Numbered from the stretch's first letter, positions 47,678 through 58,969 are shown. The stretch is 64,000 nt of DNA from Acheta domesticus (GCA_031308135.1 JAHLJT010009436.1:222347286-222411285), one strand, 5' to 3'. Translations and numbers: made by a program. The notes: a model not told the origin generated them from the letters alone.

Positions 47678-49027
47678 TTATTTATTATGAGAGAGCGATT
47701 CAATAATATTTTGAAGTTGAGGAAGAAGAATTGAAAGGATTTGTGATATTGTTGTAATAATTTGTTGAATATTATAAGAAGAGGGAGAGGTATGTTGTTT
47801 AGGAATGTGTAAGTTATTTGTCCAAGGAGAGTTGTTAATGTTAGTGTGTGTGTTAGAAAGAGGTGGGAAATGTGTTGTATGTAAATTAAAAGAAGGTTTT
47901 GAAGAGTTTTGAGGTAAAGTAGTAGGAATAGTGGAATAAGAGTTTATGCTGGGGGAAGAGTTATTAGTGGGGGTAGAAGAGGAGAAAGTATGTGTGGAAG
48001 GTAAATTATTATTAGATTTATTTATCTTATTATTCAAGACAAGTTTGTAAAATGAACATCCTCTATAATTGGCAGAATGTGTCTGTCCACAGTTTACACA
48101 AGTGGGAGGTGTGGATCGTGGCTTTGGACAAACCGAGTAATGATGGGGTTGAGAACACTTGACACATCTGGGTTTCAATTTACAGTTCGCCTGTGAATGT
48201 CCAAAACGTTGACAATTTTTACACTGAACAGGGGTGAATCGATTTGATTTTGGTTGAACTTTTATAATGGAATGAAATAAACGATCTAATTTTAAAATAG
48301 TTTTAGCTTGATGGGAGTCTGTTAAGTCTATTGCACAAGTTTGAAGAGGATGTCTTAGTTTGTCATAAAGACGCCGAACTTGAAGCACTGGATATTCTAG
48401 GCGAATGAGTTCATTAAAAATTTCTAATTCACTTAGTGATATTGGAATGTCTTTAAACATTACCTGGAATGCTTTCTTGCTCGGATCTTGAAATGTATAA
48501 AATTGTATATTATTACTTTCACAGAATTTTCTGAAATTTCGATGGTCATCAATGTCTGTAAAAAGAATTTGGATTTCGTTGAATCGAGATTTTGTTGAAT
48601 AGTTATTATGAACCACTTTTGCGATGTCTTGAAGTAACAAAGGATAGTTCATGCCAATCACTGTTATAGATGGAACTTTTTGATGTGATGAAGTTGAAGT
48701 AGACGACTCTCGTAGATTAGCTAAATGTTCATATCTGGAGTGGGTTGGAATATTATACATGGGGGTAGATGATTTTGATCGTTTGGAAGGGTTTTCTTGA
48801 GCATCTGTGGGGTGTGGACGACGAACGTTGTTGGAGATGTCTTCTGTGTTAGTTTCAGGTTGTGGTACTAGGTTTGCTGAAGATTCTTGAAAAGATGTTT
48901 CTGAAGTAGCTGGATAAGAAGGTTGCTGATAATTTGGTGGGTGTGAGGTTGAATACTTCATGCCTTGAACTGGAGTTGCTTGCATGCCAACGTATTGAGT
49001 GGAAGTTTGAACATCAGATGAAAACAT
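47678..49027 (-). CDS. LINE ORF1, gag-like nucleic-acid-binding protein
   Basis: An open frame of about 450 codons on the minus strand. I take the ATG at 49025-49027 as start; the frame is open a little farther upstream but only with non-ATG codons. The N-terminal third is Ser/Thr/Pro/Gln-rich and disordered. The middle has a fold typical of Jockey/I gags (ISLSELEIFNELIRLEYPVL, the PRE_C2HC-like region). Three zinc knuckles follow: CKNCQRFGHSQANC, CVKCSQPHHYSVC and CVNCGQTHSANYRGC. The C-terminal 120 residues are Asn/Ser/Thr-rich. In the family this protein coats the RNA and takes the RNP to chromatin. It is intact here, and ORF2 begins right after its stop. Confidence 0.9.
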   Translation of the reverse strand: MFSSDVQTSTQYVGMQATPVQGMKYSTSHPPNYQQPSYPATSETSFQESSANLVPQPETNTEDISNNVRRPHPTDAQENPSKRSKSSTPMYNIPTHSRYEHLANLRESSTSTSSHQKVPSITVIGMNYPLLLQDIAKVVHNNYSTKSRFNEIQILFTDIDDHRNFRKFCESNNIQFYTFQDPSKKAFQVMFKDIPISLSELEIFNELIRLEYPVLQVRRLYDKLRHPLQTCAIDLTDSHQAKTILKLDRLFHSIIKVQPKSNRFTPVQCKNCQRFGHSQANCKLKPRCVKCSQPHHYSVCPKPRSTPPTCVNCGQTHSANYRGCSFYKLVLNNKINKSNNNLPSTHTFSSSTPTNNSSPSINSYSTIPTTLPQNSSKPSFNLHTTHFPPLSNTHTNINNSPWTNNLHIPKQHTSPSSYNIQQIITTISQILSILLPQLQNIIESLSHNK

Positions 49028-49264
49028 GTTTGTATTGTCCAAGACAACTCGTCTCCCGTAAGGGAGATGAGTATTATAATAAGATCTTGAGTTTTTCTTG
49101 TAGATTTTTATCTCTTTTTGTAAAATAGTAGATTTAGATGATGTAGAATTAGATTATTTTGAGATAATTCAATTAGATATCACAATATTTGAAATATTAT
49201 AACAGCAATATTTGGTACCACTATTCTAGAAGCACGGCCACCTCTGAATGATTTTGGCCTCTGA

Positions 49265-50460
49265 AAATGGAATAATTACACTGTCAACATACGTCGGCGT
49301 TACAGTCTGATTTCTAACACTAAATATTTCAAGAATAATAGTATGTGTCACCTGTCTTATAGGAGTAATTATCCAATGCCATCTAAATCATCAGGCCTAT
49401 TGGTAGACGGGTATCTTGTTTCTGACGTCACTACTTGTAGTCATAACATTACAGTGTGTTTTGCGTGTGAATAAGTGTGAACTGTGAATTTTGTGTGCAG
49501 AAATACTTGAGAACAGCGCTTTTATCCACTTTCTTTTGTAATAAATCTATACTTTAAATTTGCGCGAACAGAAGATATGTGTAGAAGAGCAATTTTGTAT
49601 CAGAGAAGGTAAATTCTCTTAACAACTTGTAAGAACGTTTAGAAGTTCGCGTTATGTGGTTTCCGCGCAGTTCCACAATGAAACTGCTTTCCATACAATT
49701 CAACCCCAAAGTTTAAAACAACAGAGCATGCGTTCTGGTACACAGGAATGACATTTAGTTTGTTAAATGATAAGGACAAGACTGTGGTAGTGTTCTTAAT
49801 TGATGAAACATTATTGAAGTCAAGTGTTGACTATAAAGGAGGAAGTATCTACGGAAATGCCATTAATGAAGAAAATTCATCAACAGCTTGTGTGTTCATG
49901 GTAACTAGGATGCTTTCATCATATAAAGTGTTAGTTGATATATTTCCGTATTTATATGTATTTCCGATATATTTCCGGTCAGAAAGTTGACAGGTGAATT
50001 GCTTATCCATTTTATCAAAACCATAATTGTATGGCTTGAAAATATTGGTTTTGAAGTGATTGCAGTGATTTCTGGCTTCCCAGTAAACCAAAAAGCATTT
50101 CAAAGTTTTCCGATCCTCCAAAACTAGAAATAGCTTATGAACATTATGCAAATCCCACAGAAATTTACTTTTTCCTTACGACAATAGGCACCTCTTGGAG
50201 TCCATAAGAAACCACTGCGAAAATCAAAATAACCAACATTAATTTTTTTCATATGGAAAATAATGTTTCGCATACAGCATCAATTGGTTGCCTCAAAAAT
50301 ATGTGCCAGTCTAACAAGCACAATATTTTAAAATATGGCAATACTTTAAATTTAAAATCATTTAATCTTTCATCTCTTTTCAGTTAAAATTAACTGTTAA
50401 TTGAATAAAATGCAATAAAATGTTGCTAACATTCTTTTCTACAAAAAAAATCATTATTAA
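49265..50460. other. AT-rich intergenic sequence, nothing recognised
   Basis: Several chance frames; no supported feature. Confidence 0.35.
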
Positions 50461-50469
50461 CGTGCCGAA

Positions 50470-50890
50470 GAAGGTAAGTAAACGTTATTGACTGTCAGCA
50501 GCCGGCGAATGATCAGTTTGCTGTGATGACTACCCATGTGACGTCACAGCGGCAGTCGACGGGCCTTATACTAGTGTCAAGGTGGCGTTGAATTATCACA
50601 GTTCCTCCAAATATTCGCGAGTACCGATGTATTATCTGCTACTTTCCCACGGACTCGCTTGCTCGTAGAGAAAATATTTACGTGGCTTCCAAGGAATTCC
50701 AATAAAACACGGAGCGTCAATAAACTTTAACAGCGTCGAAGTTTACGAAAATGTCTTCCACTTCGTGTGCGAGACGATCCGCTTCAGTTGGTTCGGTTGC
50801 TGGGTTAAGAATGTGTGCTAACGGCGCGGTGTCTTCAAGAGAAATTAGCTACCGTCCCGCGACTTTGTCGACCGCATCAGCCTGAAGAGT
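50470..50890 (+). promoter_or_regulatory. Candidate promoter/first exon with a small ORF
   Basis: This stretch is of higher complexity and GC than its surroundings. A perfect cAMP-response-type palindrome, TGACGTCA, is at about 50550-50557. An ATG at 50751 in good context (CGAAAATGT) opens a 44-codon frame (MSSTSCARRSASVGSVAGLR and onward, ending ATLSTASA) with stop at 50883-50885. It could be a 5' leader ORF, a first coding exon, or chance. I recognise no family, and no downstream exons were found. Confidence 0.25.
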
Positions 50891-50899
50891 TAGGCCCTC

Positions 50900-51555
50900 T
50901 ACGCTCTGTTAGCATGCTGCGGAATCGTTTGAAATTTTGTGTTTTGTAAGATGTATCATATATATTCTCTTGAATGAGGTTCGCGAATTTGTGAAGGTAA
51001 ATCATTCTATCTTGAGCGCGCGCTATGTTTGAAATGCATAATTTTAGATTTAATTTATGCCAAGGTAAGCTTGTAATTGTTTTATTTGCGGTTAGGTGCC
51101 AGATTTGAATGAATGTCGGTGCATATGTGTTAACAACTGGTATATTGCAATAATAAAACATCTTCTAAACACTTTGGTATTAACAACAACGCTCGCAGAC
51201 TGACTGCCTCGAAGAGACACACACCGTGAGAGAGAGAAAGGGACTTCCTTCCAGATTGCCCAGTTTTACACAAAGGACTCATCAATTGTACATGTTGAAT
51301 CAATAAATCCAACATCAAATGAAAATTAATTTTTCGACATCATAAATTATACATTCCAAACTGTCATTAATTGACTGAACTAGTGAACTTACAGCAACGC
51401 GCGAAGTTCGTAAAATTAAATTGCAGATAGTGTCAGTCGAAGACAGAAAATTGGTATTCCTCTCGGACGCCGCGCTACACTGGGACAAGACCCCTCCCAC
51501 TGCTTGCTGCAGTGAGGAGGGAGTCAAGTACGAGCCGCCACTGTAATGAAACCTG
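50900..51555. other. Intergenic, nothing recognised
   Basis: No supported feature; the short frames on the minus strand look like chance. Confidence 0.35.
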
Positions 51556-51572
51556 CAAAAAAGCTCCTATAT

Positions 51573-53323
51573 TATTATTAATTGTAATTTATTTTCAGTT
51601 GATATTACATTGTTCAGTTTACATTTTAACTGTGCAAATGTTTGATGGACTTAATCTACCTTAATCTAACTTAATCTAACTTAACTAACTTAAAACTATA
51701 CACACTACAATTCTATAAAAATAATATTAAAAAAAATAAAGTGAGAGAGGAAGCAGGGAGCACCTCAGATAAGTAATTATTCCAGGTTTGCGAATATTTT
51801 ATAGAATGAATGCAGGGGATATCTGTTATTAATTCTCGTTTGATGCTTGGGGGATTTGCCCAGTTTATAGGAGGATGATGCTTGGATTTGGGGAAGGTTT
51901 GTGTAAAAATTGTGTGCAAGATAGGCTATTTGGTGTTTTATTGTGTTCATATTTAAATCATTATGCAGTTGACTGTTGCTTATGAACCATGGTGCTTTAG
52001 TAATTAATCTTAAAAATTTATTTTGGATCACTTGCATTTTATTTAGGTTGGTATTGGCGGCATTGGTCCAAATGGGGCAAGCATATAAGAGTGTAGGCCT
52101 GATTATTGCTTTGTAGAGTAATAAAGCATTGGATGTGGAGAGTTGACTATGTTGGTTCAGTAAGGGTCGTAATTGAATTAGTTTAATTTTGGCTTGCTGA
52201 GTTTTTACCTCTATATGCTGCTTCCAGTTGAGTCGAGTGTCGAAATTTAAGCCCAAATATTTTATTGTTTTATTTGTTGGTGTCCAATTGATGATGTCAT
52301 TATTTATGAAAAGTGGAAGAGGATGTGTGAATGGTCTTAAAGTGAATATCTTTGCTGAGGATTTTGTTGGATTCAACTTTATTTTCCAGATATTAGCCCA
52401 ATTTGCAAGTAAGTTTAAGTGATTTTGAAGTTGTGATTGAAGAGTTGTTAAAGAGTTCCCTGAGATGTAGAGTGCAGTGTCGTCGGCAAATTGAGCGGTG
52501 TTAATTTGTGCTGAAGTCGGTATATCTGCAGTGTATAAATTGAACAATAGGGGAGAAAGTGGTGAACCTTGAGGAACCCCAGCAGTGATTTTCCTTGGAT
52601 TAGAGCAGTGTCCTTCGACAGATACTGAAAATGTTCTATTTGTGATATAACTAAGAATAAAAAACACTAGATATTTGGGTGTGCCTATTGAAATTAATTT
52701 AAAATAGAGAGCTGGATGCCAAATCCTGTCGAAAGCTTGCGAGATGTCTACGAATGCAACGATTGTATGTTGTCCCTTTTGGAATGCAGAATGAATATGT
52801 TCCGTAAGTCTTAGTAGTTGATGGGTGGTAGAGTATTGTGATTTGAAACCAAACTGGTGCTGAGGTATACTGTTAGTTTTCTTGACGTGTTTATTCAATC
52901 TGATGAGTATTAGTTTCTCTAAGATTTTTGACATTATAGGTAGCAGGCTGATAGGCCTGTAATTTTCTGCTTTTGAGTGATTCTTGTTTGGTTTTGCTAT
53001 TGGGTGAATGACTGAGTGTTTCCATATTTGAGGAAAATATCCTGTTCTCAAAATAGAATTGTAAATATTGTTTAGAAAAGCAATGGCGTTCTCCGGTAGA
53101 TGTTTTAAAATGACTGTGTTGATCCGATCATGGCCTGGTGCTTTTTTGTTTGGCATATCCTTTATTATTTTTCTTATTTCATTAGGGGATATGAATTGAA
53201 TTTGATGGGGAACATTATATAGTGGAGCATTAAACACAGTCAAAATTTCGTCGTGTTTGGGATTTTTGGGGGAGTTATTAGGGGTGAATGTGTCTACGAA
53301 GTGGGAGGCTAATACTTCAGCTA
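51573..53323 (-). mobile_element. 5'-truncated Jockey-type LINE, 1.75 kb
   Basis: The insertion lies between two copies of AAAAAAGCTCCT(A/G)TAT, at 51557-51572 and 53341-53356, a target duplication with one change. The minus-strand 3' end finishes in a TAA-rich tail (ATTATTATTA on the plus strand at 51571). The 5' end breaks off inside ORF2 next to an A run of about 23 (53324-53346), which probably belongs to the target or was expanded at the junction. Truncation at the 5' end is the usual outcome of target-primed reverse transcription. Confidence 0.88.
51777..53323 (-). pseudogene. LINE ORF2 C-terminal part (reverse transcriptase)
   Basis: One uninterrupted frame of about 515 codons from the truncation point to a stop at 51777. 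It starts mid-protein (AEVLASHFVDTFTPNNSPKN) and keeps the whole reverse transcriptase. Motifs are KAPGHDRIN, NYRPISLLPIMSKILEKLI, FVDISQAFDRIWHPAL, AGVPQGSPLSPLLFNLYTAD and AQFADDTALY. The C-terminal region (IIRPTLLYACPIWTNAAN, APWFISNSQLHNDLN) lacks RNase H. It is clearly related to, but a different family from, the LINE at 44819-49247. Lacking ORF1, the endonuclease and a promoter, it cannot move itself, yet the frame carries no stop, so it may be a young insertion. Confidence 0.93.
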
Positions 53324-53346
53324 TAAAAAAAAAAAAAAAAAAAAAA
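53324..53346 (+). repeat. Poly-A run at LINE 5' junction
   Basis: About 23 A residues between the truncated LINE and its right target duplication. Confidence 0.9.
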
Positions 53347-54639
53347 AGCTCCTGTATACACTACATTTTTGGTTGTACGGACCAATACTTGTGTGGGATC
53401 ACTCACTCGAGAACATGCTGCATATACCTATTACTAAAACAACTTTTACATAAAATCTACGTCTACATTACAAGTATGCCCTTGTGCTCTATTGATTTTC
53501 ATTGAAAGACACGATTTATTGGTAAACTGAAGTTTCTTGAACTGAAACGGTAGTTACTGTAAGTAGTAACGGATATTATTGGAATTCCTTCGGAGTTTAT
53601 TTCGTTGCAATGCATTGAGTCATATGGATTATATTACATTGTTTTGATTGGTTACATTTCTCATATGAAGGGCACTCCGATTTTTTGCTGTATCTTACAA
53701 TGAGACTCACTCACACAAATATTGTTTAAAAGTTCTACTGAATAGTGAACTTTTGGAAACGCGAGGTCTTTTTCGATCCGAGAGGGTCTGCGGTTATCTT
53801 CATAGTATTGTGATATATCAAAAGGCCACTCGGTATTTGGCATAAAAATAATTGTATCAAGCCTGCAATTACGAGGAGATCACACGTATTTGGGACGTTT
53901 GGGATCCAAAGACGATGTTACGGCAACATATTAATAAATGTAGAGATTCCATGTAAAGGCACGATTAACTATGACGTTTCGTCACGGCCCGGTTATCATA
54001 AGATGCTCTAAATGTCAAGGAGGCTTTGCAAGTCTTGGTTATACAAAAACTTAAATATTTTTTTACTTGCCCGTATACGTACGTATATACGAAGTAACAT
54101 ATGTAGTATAGGGAAAGTTATGTAATACTGCGCGGAAAAAGGCGAGTTTTCGGCACAAAAAAATTAGTTGCTGGGCCGTGATAACGAAAACGTGGATAAA
54201 TCCAGTTGCCAAATTAAGAAAAAAAATCCCCCAACACGTGGTGAACCCAGAATCCCAGTTTTGTAAGTCATTGATACCGAAAAACCAATTGAAAGCAAAA
54301 CGTCCGTCCGTCCGTCTGATGTCTTTTCGTCCGTGCGTCTGTCCGTCCGGTGTATGTGAACAACACTAGCGCCTTCCAACTCAGCCGCCCGCGGGCGGGC
54401 ACGCGGGCACCGACTGCTGCCTACCCTCGCTGCCGGCACCTGGCGAAATATAAGCCCTTGGGGCGTGAGTTGGCGGTGACCTTGGCCTTGGCGACAGTCG
54501 CGTCGCGCCTACGTCGCTGATAGCCGAAGCAGGGAACGGTTGGATTGGGGAGTGGATGCCGCACCAGGATTCATACTCAGAAATAAACTTTAATGTTTAA
54601 GAGAAAACGTACAATTTGATTCAATTCAAAAATATTTTA

Positions 54640-56645
54640 TTAAGTTAATTTTTGACATCTCTTTTTCTTTACAAGTGAATCAATATCAGGTGTCAGCCCT
54701 TCAGCTGTGGCAATGCGCAGAACGCTCTTCAAAGTATAGTCCTGAAGTTGGGTTCTTTCTTTGCTTTTTATTCTCTTCATTGCAGAGAAAAGCTGCTCAC
54801 AACAATATGTTGGCCCGAACATAGATATAATTTTTGTTACATTGCTATGAAGTTTGGGGAAGACTTCTATATGCAAATTTTGATACCAACGCGACAAATT
54901 TAGGGTATTGAAATATCTGTCCTTTAAAAGTATTGAGTTTTGCAAATCTATTATTTCTAACTGCATTGGCGATGGCATGGTATCCGGTGAGACAGAAAAA
55001 AGGGGTAGTAAAAATTTGCAGTTCTTTTTCAATGTCACTAAGAACACGAAATCTTGAAGAGAAAGAGTCGCAGTGTTTCACGAGCTTAGTTTCATACACC
55101 TCTAAAGAAAAACTAGAAGGCAGTTTTAGAGAAGCGAGGTGATCAAAAAATGTCAAATCTCCACTTCGAAGCTGCCTCGCAGACAAACGAAGTTTTTCTA
55201 TAAAGGAATTAATCTTGTCGCGCGTAGAGAGAGATGTATTTAATGCATTCAAATGCCTCGTTATGTCAGCGAGAAATGCCAAGTCGACCAACCATTGTGG
55301 ATCTCTTAATGACTCCTGTACATCGTCCTACATTTCCATAAAAATGGCTATTTCCTCACGAATGGCGAAGAAAACCTCAAGAACTTTTCCATGACTAAGC
55401 CATCGTACTGTACAATGATATGGAATGTCACCATACGCCGCTTCTAAATCTCTTAAAAATCCTTTAAAATGCCTATGATTAGCACCGTGGTGTCGCACAA
55501 AATTTACACAATTTACTATGGTTCGATTAAAATAAGTTGGTGATTGACAGTTGCGAACGGAAGGGAGTGACGTTCCCAGTTTGCGTACCACTGACCATGT
55601 TTTTCCGGCACAAGAAATTAATAGTTGAAATAAATGCTTATTAAAGTAACCAAATCATACTCTCATATTGTATGAAGCTACAGCTTCAGAAACATAACTG
55701 TCAATCACCAACTTATTTTAATCGGACCATACAACCTTCATGACATGTTCAAGTTCCACTGTTTTCGCACAAAGTGCCTCCTGGTGAATGAAACAGTGAA
55801 TACTTGTTATGTTCTTTCCGTACTCACTATTCATCTTTAGTTTTAACCGAAAAACAAAACCTTGTTCTTTCCCAACCATTTGCGGAGCACCGTCAGTTGC
55901 TACAGAATGAAGCTTTTCCCAAGGTAAATTCATGTTTTCAACACTTTCACGTACAGCTTCAAATATGTCACGACCTGTTGTAGTGTAATTTAAAGTTATC
56001 ATATCTAACAGCTCTTCAGTTACTTTCAGTTCTGAATCGACACCTCGCAGAAAGATTGCAATCACATCTCAGTCACATCTGTGCTTTCGTCGAGTGCTAG
56101 AGAAAATGCTACGTAAGACTGTCCTCTTTGCTTTAGCTGATTTTCCACATTCACTTTTAAGTCACGGATTCTACGAGAAATTGTTTGTTTCGACAGGCAA
56201 ACTCCTTCAAATTTAGCCACTTCCGTTGGGATTAAACATTCTGCAGTGGCAGTCATGCATGATTTAATTGTGGGACCCGTTGAGAAAGGCAGGCCACGTG
56301 ATGCTATGATGTGTGCAATTTTATAGCTAACACGAACCATTGCTTCACTAGCATTTTCGTCACCGTCTGTCACCTGAAAAATATGTGCATGCAAATTTAA
56401 CAATAACCTGGGGTGCACGTGTTAAAATAATTAAATAATGTATAGATTCGTAGGTAGATAAACTTCAAACTTACATCCTGCTGCATGTCACTCTTCAGCC
56501 TATCAATAAGCACCTTTCGCGCATCGCTGTATAATTTATCATACTGTGCAGCGTGGAGGGTGGTAAGGTGTCGTTGCACATTATATTTTTTAGTAACACT
56601 TAAGTTTCTTCTCGCATGAAAGACACTGAGCAAGTCCATCTTTTT
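54640..56645 (-). pseudogene. hAT transposase, GTF2IRD2/ZBED-type, multiply broken
   Basis: Minus-strand pieces in order: a BED-like finger (CLSCEKKL in one frame, KKYNVQRHLTTLHAAQYD in another), then an intron of about 101 bases (56374-56474, GTAAGT...TTTTTCAG). Next comes SEAMVRVSYKIAHIIASRGL and SLALDESTDVTEM with the first catalytic Asp. RGVDSELKVTEELLDM, SVATDGAPQMVGKEQGF with the second Asp, and IHCFIHQEALCAK follow. Further on are HCTVRWLSHGKVLEVFFAIR, DLAFLADITRHLNALN, and the C-terminal dimerisation block YCCEQLFSAMKRIKSKERTQ ending near 54640. Lesions are frameshifts in the finger, after VTEM (about 56050) and in a T run (about 54990), a TAG at 55326-55328, and a 210-bp MITE. The family is a domesticated-looking hAT group common in insects and vertebrates; this copy is dead. 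Confidence 0.9.
55520..55729. mobile_element. 210-bp MITE inside the hAT transposase
   Basis: A 34-base inverted repeat beginning TGGTYCGATTAAAATAAGTT (55520-55553 and 55696-55729, one mismatch) frames 142 bases. A TA lies on each side (55518-55519 and 55730-55731). Without this segment and one TA, the coding frame on the minus strand runs on from VMKVV to VNCVNFVRHHG as expected for the family. So it is a secondary insertion of a Tc1/mariner-type MITE. Confidence 0.92.
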
Positions 56646-58189
56646 CTACAAAGAAAAACTGCTCTTCCCAGCAAACGGAACAGTTAACGGGCTTCCTCTG
56701 CCAGCCATCGCGCTATTCGTATTGCTTCCACGAAGAGCAATGCGATAATGTTGAGCGCGTTTCCCCTTCCCCAATCCCTGGGCTTGCCCTTCCACCTCGG
56801 CTGGTCCCCTCCTGCGATGTCCTTGGCTGGCCACGATTGCATGCGGGCGCCCGTGCCCGTGAGAGGACAAGTTGGAACAGCCTGGCCTAAACTATGCATA
56901 CGATTTTTTCCAAATGGAAGAAACCCCTCTCCATCTGGCCTGAGTCGAAGCTCTGAGATTTTTAGAAACATTCATAATTTTTTGGGGGGTACTTTACATG
57001 AAGACCTCCAGACATTTTCAAAATTTTCTCGAAAAAGGCTCCAAATTTGTTCTTTAAATTTCTTGTCAGAATAGAGTAAAATGTACTTATTAAGGTGGCA
57101 TGAATTCGATTTTCACGTTTAACTCTGAATTTTTGAAAATTGCGAGTGTTTGAATTTTATTCGGCGACTTCCTCCAACTACAAAATTGAAGATCAAGATT
57201 TTTCCTTCAAATGAAATTTGTTCATTTCTTTTTTTATTTATTTTTTCGGTCATGTATATTTTTGTCAAAATTTTAGTAGTTTTCACGCAATATTGCGTGC
57301 AATATGTGCAATTTAAAAATAATACAAAACCAAGAGTTTCTCAAAAACAGTTCCAAATTTTTTCTTTAAACTTTTGATACGGATAGTGTCTAATGTACTC
57401 GATGATATGACATAAACGCCATATTGCTCTATTCTTTTGTTTTTTTTAATTACAAAATTGTAACTTTTTACTTTTTTCTTACGTCGTTAATATTTACATT
57501 AACGCCGATTTATTGACATTATATTAATGAGTACATGTGCTTTAAATAATGTCAAGTAAAGTTTATTAAAAACTCAACCGTTTTCTGTGAAAACTAGCTG
57601 AAAATTCCGCATTTTTAGAAATGCTCAAACGCCATTTTCTCACAAATGGCTGCAAATTTTTTCTTCAAAATTTTGCAACGGATAGTGCTAATTACACTCT
57701 TACGACGTAAAGTTTATTTTAAGGTGTTTTTTGTTTTTTCAAAAATTGCACAAATGTATTTTTTTAATGATTTCTCACATCTTTAATATGAACATTACAT
57801 GCAATTTATAAACATTATTATATTTGTGACAGTAAGTGCTTCAAATAATTTCAAATGAAGATTTTTGAACACTCAGAAATTTTCTGTGAAAAAGATCTTC
57901 AAATTTCGCATTTTTAGCAGTGCTGAAACGCCATTTTCTTAACAACAGCTAAAATTTTTTAAAAGAAAATTGCCATGTAGGACGAGGTTTTTGTGTTCTG
58001 CAAAATTCTAAAATTAATATTTCTGTTCTACCATTAGGAAACAGAAAAATTAAGAAAATGTCAAAAAAATTATATTGAGCTGCGATAGATGGCAACTGGC
58101 AAGAGTATGTGGCAAATTCCCAGACCCAAGGAAATAGAAAACAAATACGGTAAAGTCTGTGCCATTCTGTTGCACCAGTAGCTACTGTT

Positions 58190-58965
58190 ATAAAAAGCAG
58201 TGGAGCTGTGAACATCAAATGATAGGTGGTGTGTGTCATTGTTAGTTTTATTCTAATCTGGGTTATTTGGTAAAAGATATTGAGGGGAATAGTTCTTATA
58301 GATTGACATGATGTAAAGTTCAGAATCATTATTAATAGTAAATTATAATTGTGATTTTTGTGTTTCGCGTGTTAAAGTAAATTTAATTCATTTAATTTAA
58401 ATAGACTTTTTTGTATTTTCCGAAGAGTTTATGTTATGATATCTCCTTAGCTGGGTAGAAATATATTAATAAGTTGATTGAAACAGTCGCGAGCAGAGGT
58501 TCATCCGAAACCTAGCGAGGGTCTGTCGCGTCGCGATATAACATATTAAATTACTTAAAATATCAAGTAATCAGACACATTCTGGGGGATGTTCGGAATT
58601 TATTCGGACAGTAAGCCAAAAACAAATTACAGGAAACATTAACTGGACAGCACTGGACATGGGAACCGTTTCAGAAGACGACCATCTTAGAAGTAATCGT
58701 AAGCTTACGAACATTATTTAAAAAGTACCGTAGGGTACATTCATGCATTCAGAGAAAACGCCAATCATTAATTTCAAGAGATTTCGAATACTGGGTAAAA
58801 TAATAGTAATAAATGTTAAATTTGATAGTATTTTAAAGAGAAAAGGCTGATAATTCATTTTGTTGCCATCAGTTCAGTAGTAAGTGTTTCTTCCACAGAA
58901 CTTCCAGTAATCGTGATTCTGTATAGAATTACGCATGCAACATGTAAGACGAGTAATGTTGTATG
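58190..58965. other. Intergenic, nothing recognised
   Basis: No supported feature. Confidence 0.3.
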
Positions 58966-58969
58966 TCAG

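Larger units (their letters stand above)
44819..49247 (-). mobile_element. Near-complete Jockey-type non-LTR retrotransposon (LINE), 4.4 kb
   Basis: The whole insertion is framed by a perfect 15-bp target duplication, ATGATTTTGGCCTCT, at 44804-44818 and 49248-49262. On the minus strand it has a 5' UTR of about 220 bases, ORF1 (gag-like with zinc knuckles), ORF2 (endonuclease plus reverse transcriptase, no RNase H), and a 3' UTR of about 190 bases. A poly(A) follows, seen as a T run at 44817-44824. Two ORFs, CCHC knuckles and no RNase H place it in the Jockey clade. The exact duplication and few lesions suggest a fairly recent insertion. Confidence 0.93.
54375..56884 (-). mobile_element. Autonomous-type hAT element (GTF2IRD2-like), decayed
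   Basis: About 2.5 kb absent from the copy at 37995. Both ends are GC-rich, with TTCCAACT at 54374-54381 facing AGTTGGAA at 56870-56877 and CGGGCAC-type words beyond. The overlap GCCT at both borders may be part of an 8-bp target duplication that I could not complete, so the borders are uncertain by about ten bases. The minus strand carries a broken transposase with an intron. Confidence 0.75.
54060..58186 (+). repeat. Copy G of the 305-unit family, split by a hAT insertion
   Basis: The 5' part (ACTTGCCCGTATACG, TAGTATAGGGAAAGTTATGT, GTCCGTCCGTCTG tract, ACACTAGCGCCT) runs to about 54374. The 3' part resumes at about 56885 (GCCTAAACTATGCATACGAT, then TGAGTCGAAGCTCTGAGATT) and continues to GTGCCATTCTGTTGCACCAG at about 58180. 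Unit blocks of the TTTTCTC-AAA-GGCTCCAAATTT type are at about 57025, 57340, 57640 and 57940, spaced 315, 300 and 300. Comparison with 37995-40515 shows exactly where the hAT element entered. Confidence 0.85.
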
